Source of the DNA: Acanthaster planci
Taxonomy: Eukaryota; Echinodermata; Asteroidea; Valvatida; Acanthasteridae
NCBI RefSeq assembly: GCF_001949145.1
Contig: NW_019091713.1
Coordinates: 82,763-146,762, forward strand
DNA: 64,000 bases
Reading direction: 5' to 3'
Of this stretch, positions 46,745 through 57,400 are shown piece by piece. The stretch's first letter is position 1. Every line of letters begins with the position of its first letter. Below the pieces are notes generated by a model. The model ran no database searches. It was not told the origin of the DNA and worked only from the letters and a program-made list of their open reading frames with translations. Both the position numbers and the translations under genes were made by a program.

Positions 46745-46925
46745 ATAAATACTCTGAGTGCTATTGTGAGTTTAAATCCAACAAGCAAGGCGAATTTTAA
46801 AGGGACGCCAAATGATTTTCCTACAATGAAGAGGAGTTTGAAGTTGCAGAGAAAAACTGTGTTAACTTTAATAACAATTCATCGCTGCTTCACTTTAATA
46901 GGGTACAACTGGCAAAGGATTTTTT
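46745..46925 (-). repeat. Fragment related to the sequence beside family A copy 4
   Basis: GAAGAGGAGTTTGAAGTTGC, AGAGAAAAACTGTGTTAAC, ATTCATCGCTGC and TTCACTTTAATAGGG match, in order, GAAGAGAACAAAGTTGC, AAAAAGAAATTGTGTTAAAC, ATTCATCTCAGC and TACACTTTAACACC at 49217-49290. The two loci share a piece that probably forms the 5' end of a longer family A unit. Confidence 0.45.
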
Positions 46926-47379
46926 TTTAGCGTGGATGACAGGGAGATTGGATGGCCGTGTTTGAATGAACCGAAGAGTGTAGCATGGAATGGGATGTAG
47001 GACCCCACGAACCAGAAGTCCAAATTAGTGTGTGCATTAACTTGATTTACTGCATCCCCGCTATCAAAGAACAACAAAAGGGGGCCCGAGCTAAAATTCA
47101 CCCTAATGAAATTATCGTTAATACATTTTCCATCGGCAGAGATTACTCAGGTTGGATGATTGATTTTCCTTTTTGTACTTCTTTCCTTTTTAGAGGCAGC
47201 TTATACAATACAGTGCCCTACGATGCATAAAATGCTAGCACTCATTAACTTATTTTTGAGGTTCCCTTTCACCATCAGGAGCGCGTGCGTGGGCTGTCAA
47301 AAAATGATAAATCGATTGATATAAATAGTTTTTCTAGTCTTCATAAAAGGAGACAGCCCTAGTTTATTTTACTGGCATA

Positions 47380-48000
47380 GCCATAATTTCCTGCACAGTG
47401 GTGCTACAATTCGTTACCATATTAAGAGGAATATAATAAAAAAAATAATAATACATTTCAAAGCGCCGATCTATTAAAAAGTAAATACTCCTTGGCGCTG
47501 AACACCCAAAAGCTTAAAAATCACAGCAATCACAAGGAAATGAAGAAAAATCTATAATTAATGAAAGTAAACAAAATACAAAATTCAAAGTACACAATAT
47601 TAAATTAAAATTTGAAATTAGTTCCTCAATTCGCATAACACTGTAGAATATTGAAAGCCAAGCAATAACCGTATTAAGGACTAAGTTAAATTGCAAAAAT
47701 ACTGAGATACTCCAGATAAAATGACTGTGAGTTCAAAAGAATACTGATTATTTTTAAAAGGCTCCACGACAAAAATAGGTTTTAAGACCAGACTTAAAAC
47801 TAGTATTAGTGAATCCATAGCTCTGAGTGAAGGTTAAAGCTCATTTCACGATCGAGGACCAATAGCAGAGAAAGCTCTGTCACCAAAAGTAGTCAGTCGA
47901 GTGTCGATACGTTGCAATACCTTGTAATAGGGACTTTCATTAGTTTCTTTGTCTATTTCCTTAGTTCTACGTATCGCGGATGCGTTTGATATTTTAAAGT
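47380..48000. repeat. AT-rich dispersed-repeat-like block
   Basis: The left end has CAAAGCGCCGATCT and CTTGGCGCTGAACACCC. An AT-rich body follows, then GGTTTTAAGACCAGACTTAAAA and AGAGAAAGCTCTGTCACCAAA. This arrangement resembles a repeat type widespread in aquatic animal genomes, as I remember it. No second copy occurs in this window, so the call rests on recall. Confidence 0.3.
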
Positions 48001-48699
48001 TCTAACAAATTCGTTGATTGGTACCATATTTTCATGTTTTTAATATGAACAGTAAAATAGTCAATATGAAAAAGGGAAAATCTTGGCTATTGTAAGAAAT
48101 ACGTATTGACAACCGGCGCTTCTGGAACATTCTTGCTACCATCTTCCGAGAAATCCTTGCCATTTTGATTTAAACAACGATTATGTAGAGGGCGGTCCAT
48201 GACCGCGTGAATGTTGTTTCCGAATGAATCAGTGACTTTGCATACGGGACAGGTGGGCTGGATATATGCACACGTGCAAACTGTGAATCTCTCGCATTGA
48301 TTTAATGGAACGTATTCCAGGGGACGGGAGCTGCGCTCCTCGCACCTGCGTGGCCTTCGGCAAAAGCATGCATAAGAACCGGCAACTTGCTGGAACTTCA
48401 AACCCACTAGTGCAACTGAAATATCTCTCGCCTAAAGCGACGTTGTCTGGCCAATTTTAAACATCATCAAACTATGGAATATGATAGTATTTGACGATTG
48501 GCGTCATAAATTCGCTCCTTTTTAGGATGCCACCACCGTGCTTTCTCTTCGCCTATTCTGAACGCAAATGTATCCTGTATGTGTGTCTTGGGCCCTCCTA
48601 ACGTATCGTGCAACGTTGGAAACCCAGAGCGTGCAGTGGTTGATTTCTGCTCATGTTTGTCTCTGAAGCAACAAGCGATAACATGCCCGCTTAGTGGAG
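48001..48699. other. Spacer
   Basis: Nothing recognised. A minus-strand frame at 48087-48407 is Cys-containing but has no zinc-finger spacing. Confidence 0.5.
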
Positions 48700-49190
48700 G
48701 CATAATACATTTCAAGGGTAGCTGCAATCAGTTTGTTTTAATACAGACTTTCAAAATGCGCCTTTGTATCTCAGTTAACCTTATATTTAAGTTTCGTTTC
48801 ACTGTTCAATGGGGCTTTTGCTGCCCTTGGGGTTTTTTGCTACCGAGTATTTCCATATGAGCAAACCGTGATGGCATCTCACGAAGAAGGCTTCAATGTT
48901 AAATTGATTTGAACACAAAAATGTCCAACGTTTTATAGATTTTGCTGGACTAAAATTTCCCTTCTTTGCTGATGCATTCTTTAAGTGCATAGCAATAAGT
49001 AAGCATCAATCCCTTTCTAAGAAATGTTTTCGGTGAGTAATTTTGGGTTCACAATTTGAACAGAAAAACGTATGCACTGAACAATGTTTTACCTGGATGA
49101 CATCACAGCGACAGCGTCCTCAGTTGTCCAGGAAAGCATGAGTAATTTTAAAGGTTTTAAAAAGTGCACATTTTAATAGTAACAACCAAA
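48700..49190 (-). repeat. Dispersed repeat family A, copy 4 (reverse)
   Basis: Read on the minus strand it gives TTCCTGGACAACTGAGGACG, GCTGTCGCTGTGATGTCATC, TTCAGTGCATACG, TTCAAATTGTGAACCC, GGGATTGATGC, TTGCTATGCACTTAAAGAAT, GAGATGCCATCACGG, ATATGGAAATACTCGGTAG and GATTGCAGCTACCCTTGAA. This is the full family series. It retains TGATGTCATC right after the GCTGTG box, which the copy at 3473 has nearly lost. Confidence 0.75.
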
Positions 49191-51537
49191 AAGGAATGCA
49201 AAGGAGTTTCCATTCATTGACGAAGAGAACAAAGTTGCAAAAAGAAATTGTGTTAAACAAAATTCATCTCAGCTACACTTTAACACCAGGCTGGGTGAGG
49301 CGCGTGCCAGAAAGGCACATGTTGCTAACAATGATATATGTCGGCGCCCCCCTCCCCGACTTCCATTTACCAAGCGCAAGCCCCACCTCTCAGAGATCAG
49401 CGTACTTTCGCCTGATTCAATTTCCCGTCGTTTCTTGTGGGAGGTAGGGGAGGTGCAACCGCATGGCGGCTTCTGTTCCCGAGCTGTTTGCTTGAATATT
49501 GTTGGAAAAGTGCAGCTGCTGAAAGTTCCCGTAAATTGGACTTTGTTCTCTACCGGGGTCCAGGTGATAGATTTCTCCACAATCAATAACACAGCATTCA
49601 GCGTGGGATAGAATGAAGTTAGAATTGTGGTTGTTTATATTTTTAAAGAAATGAATCCTTCTGATATCCACTCATTCCCTTTTGACCGCCAATATCATGT
49701 CTGCTCTATGTAAAGTAAAGGCCCGTCAATATTGTCGTTGGATAAAACATTTTATCGCTCCCAACAATATGTTTTGACCCGTAGAGTATATTTTCGAAGA
49801 AATGGGACAATCACAATGTAAAGGTTTTGCTCTTTTAAAGGAAACATTGTAATCGAATGTTTCATTCAAACCCTTGAAACTGCACCCTTGTGTTTCAATT
49901 AACCTTATTTTGATTTTTTTTGTTTAACTATTTTTATCTGTATTTTGGTTTTTATGCCGTAATCACGCACACATGTGGTGTAATCTGAGACACTGAGCCT
50001 GAATGTTGCATTGGTTTGTTCACAACAAGTGGTAAATTTTTGTATACTTTGCTTTAGATGATTTGAATGTGCCATTGTCAAATTATTGTTGCAACCTGGA
50101 TTCACATCACACTAACAACGCCCTTGCTTGTCTGGAAAAGCTGGGTCTATTTTCAATGGATAAAAAACGGCACCTTTACTGTTCACTTTAACTCCAAAGA
50201 AATTTCGAGCAGTTTCTTTCACTGGAGAGGAGTTTTAATTTTAACGTACACAAAAAGTGATTGCAAGCAAAACTTTATTGTATTGATCCTTCAGCCTGCT
50301 GCATTTGTAGCAAACGTTGTTGTCACGAGTACGTCAAATGTTCATTGAAACTGGTGGGATTAATTCAATCGTTTTAAAGAGTGTACAATTTCTGCTTCAA
50401 TATTCTGTCAATGTCTTTCCTTAAAAAAACGACACGTTGAAGAACCATTATAGCATAAACATTTCGCAAATACATTTAAAAAGCCCCAATTGCAGTAAAC
50501 ATTCAATTTAAAACACCCACAGTTTGCTTAAAGAGACTTTTTAAATGCTATTGAACAGTCTACGTTCCGAAACGTAGTCGCTCTGTATTATATACAATTT
50601 CTACCTTTTCATCGGAGGTGAAGTGTTAGCAAGAGTGTGCAATAGCACACATTTCTAACGCTTAACCCATAGTTTTATGAGGTTGAGTGTATTATAAAGG
50701 TTATTGCTCAATTATTAGTTGAACTAGGTTCAGCGTTGTCAATCATTTACGTGTATACTCCGCCAATGGACAATGGATCTGTCGTAGAATCCATCCCTTA
50801 AGACAATGCAAAACCGGTTCCGAGCTCGGGAGTTAGAAACCAATGAAGTATCTGTGTGACATCAAGAATGGTGACGCACTCAGATTATAGTTTATATCAT
50901 TATCTGTTATATCCTCTTCAAGGATCGGAGGTAATCCGATGACTCTTGGAAAAAGTTATCCGCTCCAGATGATAATCATCCCTGAAACTTTAAAACCTAA
51001 AGCCACTTGAAATACTGATGTCTTCAATCCATTGCTTTGCAGCCCAGTCAGTAAACTACCATAGACAGGAATGATAAATGTCGTTGCTTGAAAAAAAAAC
51101 CCGTTAAATACTTAAAAGTCTTTCTAAGGTCTTTTATATTTAAGTTAGATCAAAACCTATTTATTAATCTTCCATTTTCTGATGTTTCGTTCAATTTTCC
51201 GTCGGCGATCCAATGATTGTTTGGAGACATTTTCATCGAAGGACAATCATGATCAACGAAGTCCATTTTGAACACAAAAAATGCCTCCACTTCATCGCAA
51301 TTAAAGACAGCTTTCCGACCCAAGCTTATTGTCATATCACAGGAATGACGAGCTTGCAGTCCCCTGGACGGATTGCACATTCCCACTTGTACAAACTTTC
51401 ATGGGGTATGTAAAACACTCCCACAAAATGTGAGGGTATGTAAATTACAAGCAGCAATACGAGAGCGAGGTGGCGCAACAAGACATGGGACAGATGTGCA
51501 GCAGTTGTTTGTACGTACAGTATATACAGCGCTTTAC
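49191..51537. other. Spacer with possible family A remnants
   Basis: CACCCTTGTGTTTCAATTAA near 49885 matches the 3' box of family A on the minus strand. No gene is recognised. Confidence 0.4.
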
Positions 51538-51856
51538 GAGTGCCACTCACATGCATTTATGTACTGCGACAATTTTATCATGCCATGTCGACATACAGCA
51601 GAGAGTGACAGGACTAACCACCAAAATAATGTCTCCAAATCGACTTCCAAAAGGCGATATGATGACTGGCCTAAATAATACACCTCGACAGGTCGCCATC
51701 TTGGAAAGATAAGAAAGATGTACATGTACACAAGTTGTCATTTAGACTTGGACTTGGCGAGACAATACATCTCGACAAGACAATCGCGCTACTCCCCGCC
51801 CAATGTCGACATGACATGATAAATTGTCGCAGTATATCAATAAGTAGATGGCACTC
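51538..51856. mobile_element. Foldback element, long palindrome
   Basis: Left arm 51538-51594 and right arm 51803-51856 share GAGTGCCA and then TACTGCGACAA, TTTATCATG and CATGTCGACAT as reverse complements, nearly identical in the inner 33 bp. Weaker symmetry continues toward a centre near 51,705, close to TGTACATGTACA. The arms may also extend outward. No protein is encoded. Confidence 0.75.
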
Positions 51857-52139
51857 ATGGAGCATCGTACGCATACGTATTGGCAACGAGGCACTAGTAG
51901 TATTTATGAAGACTGTCAAGCTCCATCTTGGAGGCTTCACACATGTTTGTTGCCATCATGTAGAAATAACTCTAATGTCCTCCCGGGTTCGTGTCACTGC
52001 TTGACGGCACAGTGATAAACTATGCTTGCAAACAAAAACAGTGTTGCAGCTTTGGGCTATACAGTGTATACTTTTGAAAAGAAAGATGAGGCAGTATGAA
52101 CGATGCCCACTAATGCCATCGTGTCTATAGCAGGAACTC

Positions 52140-52270
52140 AAAATAGCCAGATGAAATGACGCGGACTTTTTCCTCTCTAGTTTGAACCTAGACCCCTCAT
52201 CCGTGAAATGACGTCCGCACGGCTCACACCGTGGTACCCCGTGGGAATGGCAGCCTTGGATGCAGGACCG
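52140..52270 (-). mobile_element. Possible tRNA-derived SINE fragment
   Basis: On the minus strand a five-base T-arm TCTAG / CTAGA encloses the loop GTTCAAA, preceded by GTGTGAGCCGTGCGG as a loose A box about 40 bases upstream. The remaining sequence is not recognised. Confidence 0.35.
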
Positions 52271-53661
52271 CTCCCTTCGTGATAGTTTTGCGTCATTGCT
52301 ACGCGCCATCTCATAAACGAGGTTATCACAACTCCAGGGATGGGAAAAAACGATCCTGACAAAACGTCACGTGGGCGGAGCGCGTCACGCGAGCTTGGAC
52401 ATTTGGGGAGACCATAGAATCATGCCGTCATTGATCAAAATCTGTAATCTCATAATGTTGGCATCCGGCTTACTGCATCCAGACAAATTAATGCGATATT
52501 GTAAAATCCCAACCATAGTAATGAATAGGTGGGACGTTGTTAGATGTGGTTATTCGGGTGTTGAAGTAATGGACCCGGCAGTTGATGGGGCGTCCCAGCG
52601 GGCTTGGGCACAAGGCAGACAATGACCGCTCGGTCGAAGGACATAAGCAACTATTGGTGGTAGCAAACAGTCTTTGAACACTGGTTGATTCAACAGTGCT
52701 ACGCTATAAACCAATGAAAAAAAATGAAAATTCTCAGACATGACTTGGATCGCTTCGGTTCGGGTCAGTTTAGGCGTAGGCTGAGGAGTTACATCCGCCT
52801 GTATCGTTTCACTGATCAGCAGTAGACAAGCAGACCTGAAAACACATTATTCAGACACATTCATTTTTAAAGCTCTGCTTAAGATGATAGTTCAATAATT
52901 AATCTTTTTTTCAGGATGTTGGGCATAATTTCAGTGCAAATGTGGGTGGGCCCTGGACGTTGCTACACGTCTGACTCGGGTCACGTTCGGGCAGCAAAAG
53001 CGTGGCGCCACCCTCGCCACGCTCACTGCCTAGGTCCGTTGACCCGCCGCGTAAAGAAGCGTCAAGGACGCAACAGAATGCCCTATCGTAGTATCGAGTG
53101 AATATCCTGTCCAGGCCTGACTTGAATAAGGCTGGCGTTATGCGGATAAACGGTAGAGATGGTAAGGCACGGGACGTGTCGACTGTCCAGCATGGATACT
53201 TACAAAACTCTACCTCCCTATCCCACCACCAACGCCATACAGTAAGCTTGTAGAGCCCTCCGTGGTCTCTCTGGTCACACCATTTGGTGAATCCTATTAA
53301 CCTTGCATTCTAAAGTGACTTTGAGACCACTTCTTCTTCCACCCACTCTCGGCGGTCAGGACAAACGCAACTAACCCCTCCCCCCGAAAATATTCAAAAA
53401 GAATGGTGGTTTTTCAGCCGACGCCAGATAACATGAGTAGACTTACTTTGATTACATTCGTTGCGTGTTTTCTGTGTCGACCAATGCACACACACCCCCG
53501 CCACACCCCTCGTAAGAGCGCATGTCAGGACATCGATGTTGACACCGATTTTAGTTTACTCCAATAACCTTAAAGGGTACCAGTGGTGTTTTCTATTTCT
53601 TGTAAACACTTTCTGCAACCTTGTGCTCCTCTTCAACATTATGAAAGCTATTTGACATTCC

Positions 53662-54040
53662 TCTCGGAGTTAACTGTATTGGAAAATGTGCTTTTTCTTA
53701 AACATTTGAATTAAATTGCCCCTGCTTGCCTGAAGGAAATGAGGGCGCTGCTGCTGTGATGTTTCAGGGAAGACATGGTCCAGTGCACAGGCATTTCTGT
53801 TCAAGTTGTGAACCCTGAGTTTACTGACTGAAAGTAGTTCTAAGACAGGGTTGCAAGTTGGCTTTTGGCATGTACTGTACACAAAAGTGAAAACGAAAGA
53901 CAATTCAGGCCAGAAAAACTAATACCATTAAAATCTATAATTTTTTGTGCAGAACCATTGTATTATTATGATTAATTAAAGGTTTTCTTTCGGATATGAC
54001 ATCAAACTTTTGCTCAAGAATGTAAACGTTCTCAACAGCA
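53662..54040 (+). repeat. Dispersed repeat family A, copy 3
   Basis: GAGGGCGCTGCTGCTGTGAT (53740) is followed by CAGTGCACAGGCATTTCTG, AAGTTGTGAACCCTGAGT and TTACTGACTGAAAG, and later by TCTTTCGGATATGACATCA and TTTTGCTCA. This matches copy 2 in order and spacing. The copy ends where the foldback element region begins. Confidence 0.75.
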
Positions 54041-54156
54041 CGGCACAGTCGGCCATTTAAAAACTACAACAACCAACCCCCAGATTCTGTGCTGCGATTG
54101 GCCTAGAGTGTGATACGTGGTATGAAAGTTAACATAAAAGCGCTTTTCGTCAACAC

Positions 54157-54433
54157 TTGCACCAAGCGTCGCGTATCCGTCAAAATCTCTCCCGGGGATT
54201 TTGACTGCCGAACGCAACGCAAAAGTGTACTATGTTAATGGAGTCGATTTGGAAAAGTGCCTTAAATGCGCCTTTGCATATGTACGTTTTTGAGGGGCGC
54301 GTTGTGTACACGATGCGTTCATGCGTTTCACTTAAACGGGCGCAAAAATCGATTCTGTTATTAACATACCACAGGTGTGTGTTGCGTTCGGCAGTCGGGA
54401 GAGATTTTGATGGATACGCAACGCTTGGCGCAT
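54157..54433. mobile_element. Foldback element, long palindrome
   Basis: 54157-54250 and the reverse complement of 54345-54433 align over about 90 bp, sharing GCGTATCC, TCAAAATCTCTCCC, GACTGCCGAACGCAAC, TATGTTAAT and ATCGATTT-like blocks. The left arm has an eight-base insertion after CTCTCCC. Both arms, read outward, give the same meaningless peptide GRDFDGYATLGA. Weaker symmetry continues to the centre near 54,295. Confidence 0.85.
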
Positions 54434-57400
54434 GTAATAGCGCACATAATCAGAAGACGTCTTAACACGCTCTGAGGACGCGTGGGTAATCGATATTTAT
54501 TTAGCTTTATAACGTACTGGGCGTATAAACTATAGTTCTCGAGGTTCGCTTCACCTCAGGAACTATTTTGACAACTTTCAATACCTTGGGACCTGAAATA
54601 AACCATTTTTCTTCAAATCTGTTTTGTACTATACCCCATACCAAATGTGACTGCCACTACAATTTGAGGCATCATTGAGCGCACAGACACGCTGATAAGG
54701 TGCCCCGACATCTCACAAGTACGTAGGGAGGATGACACTCACGTGTTCCATCTACCCTGTACGATATTTACACAATTCCTTCATAAAGTGCATGCGTAGT
54801 GGACTATCATGCACTTGAGGGATAAGCTGTGCCATAGCCTGCTACGCATGCGTATTTATTCTGCGTGCATGGATCCTTGCGTGCGCGCCTGAGAATATGG
54901 TCCTCAATTAGGATGGCAATCCGTGTTTGAAAACAACTTTTGCCGTGCACAAGTACTGTAGAGCGGCTGCCTCGCTCTGAGTTTATTGTATGTTTGATAA
55001 CTCTGAAACTTCAGAATCTCTTGATGAGCAATGAGTGAAAAGAACCAGCATTTTATTAGAAAGAGCACCGTTACATTTCTTAGGGAGGAAAAGATTTCTT
55101 CACAGACGAAAGCATTTGAGCAGTCATATTAAGAAATACATTTTCCCCATGTAACCAGGACCTGGATGTACCATTTTGGGTGCGGTGATATGAAACAATT
55201 CCAGACCTTTTCATTCGTTGCATGGGTAAAACAAGCCAACCTCGTTGATCTGTTGAGCGTTCGATTTTTCCATCACCTCAAGAAGCCAGTTTTACCGTGG
55301 CGCTCGAAACGGTCAATATTTGTAAACTAACAAAGCGCCCCAAACAATATCGTGGACAGTGCTGCCAAACAAAAAATTACGTCAAGCCGTTTCTGAACAA
55401 TAGATCTGTAAATAACTAATATTAAGACGACAGAACTTTTTAAGATACGAGATACAAGTACTTAACAGAAAGGTTTTCATCAAGCATGCAGCTTTTTGGC
55501 ATGATTGCAAATGTTCCGATCAGCCTTTTCCACAGTTCAAGTTCTTACAATTACAAGCGATCGCAAGAGAAACATTGCAAAGGTCAGGAAGCAAGAATAA
55601 GCGTATAAATCAGGCAGAATTTCAAGGGGAAGAACGCATCATCTTTGCGCTGCGTCCTCAGAAGTGATTTATGTTTAAGCAAACATTTACAGAAGTGGCA
55701 TAGTCTTCTGCGCCTCCGACTAAACTGTCCGGCAGCTGCAAATTGCCAGGCCAGGCCGGCCAAAACGCGAGATGAGCCGAAATGAATCGTGATCGGAGGG
55801 GCGCGCACCGTGCACTCGGCAAATCCGGCTGATGTTGCAAGGACGAAAAGTCCATCCGCTTGGGAAGAGATTGATGATCGAAACTCTGCAAGTTCAACAG
55901 CGACCTCATGTCGAACTCGAGCAGCACTCGGGAGAATGCACGTGCGCTATCATAAGCGGTAAAACGAAGAAACCCCCTCAGAAGCCTGTGAAAAACTCGT
56001 TAATCACTGCTGGCAGCGTAATGAGAAAGACCGTCTCGATCATTTGGAGGTAGGACATTGTTGTACTTCAAAGCAGATTCACCGCCTCTAATTCCCCCAA
56101 CATCGAGGAGTGCAATCGGCACAAAAAAAATCCCCACCGGTAGGGAGATGATTGATGATACTAATCGAGCCAGGACGGTTGTAATTTTCTTAATTTACTG
56201 CTTACCACGCGGTAGCTGATTTTGTTGTGAGGGTGATCATAAATAAAAACAGGGACCTGTGACTTGAGTGCAGCATTTTTGTGAGCGTACTACGCTTTAT
56301 GGGTGCTCAACCTCCTGAAAAAAAACCAGTAGCATCGAATGCAGTATTTGCCACCGTGACGCTAATCTAGGAACGTCGCCGTTCTTACTGTTGCCACAAG
56401 GGAAACTAATTTGATTTAGGGGCTAAAATGCAACAATTTCAACACCTAATCTAGAAAATGCCCTTCCGTTTCCAGATGCTTTACCACGCTGCTATGCGTT
56501 TTGATTAGTAACGGATATTGCCCATCAGAAGTTTCAGGGTTCGTCTGGAGGTCATTTAGCATAAAAACTGTCCCCCGACGCGAGGGAGGACAGTTGGTGA
56601 GGGGTGGAGTTGAACTAGTCTTCAGTCACTCTGTTTCGCCGTTGCTATGTGATCTGGAACGTGTCTAATATGGCAACGCCAGTGGTGTCGTGGGACTTTG
56701 GATTCGGATCAACCGGGGTATCAACTGGCCTCAAAGACTCGAGGTCCTGGAAATCGGGACTGTGACGTCAATCTGATGACGTTATCAAATCAGTCATTCT
56801 AGCTAGCTACACTTGTGTTTGGTTTTTTCACGTGCCCAACTTTGCAGATCGAGATACAGCACGTGCCCCCGCCACCCAAAAAAATTAAATAAATAATTAA
56901 ATCTGAGTGTCCTCAGACGTCCCCAAATCATTGCCCAAGAGCAAGATAACATATACAATGTGCGACCAGACAGTAAACAGCCTTCCCAACGCTGATATCA
57001 CCTGGCCGGGCCGTATAAAGCCTGAAAGGAAAAGGTCACGCAGAGAGTTTCCGGAACCCTCGCGCGGTCCGCCTATATATGAGCATTTTGGATGGGGCCG
57101 TCCTATAACGTTTGATAATTTTTGGACAACTAATTCCCAACTGAAGCCACCCCAAGAAATACTCATGCCGAAATTTTACCTTTGTCTTCCTCAAGTAATA
57201 TTTGGGAAGATGGGTGAAAAATACCTGCCCACAGAATCTCATTAACGATCTTTCACTTCCGGCAACATCGTTTCTAGGTCTCCTTGTTCATGCACGTTTG
57301 CTTTCACTCCCCGTGCTTAGAGTGCACAACAATGGCAAAATAAACCTACCTGCAGTCGATGGGTTCTAGATTCAGTCGAGTTGACCTGACACATTTCTTG

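Noticed and set aside
51671-52004. Overlapping frames around 51.7-52.0 kb as genes
   Set aside because: They are by-products of the foldback palindrome; the arms encode related peptides on opposite strands.
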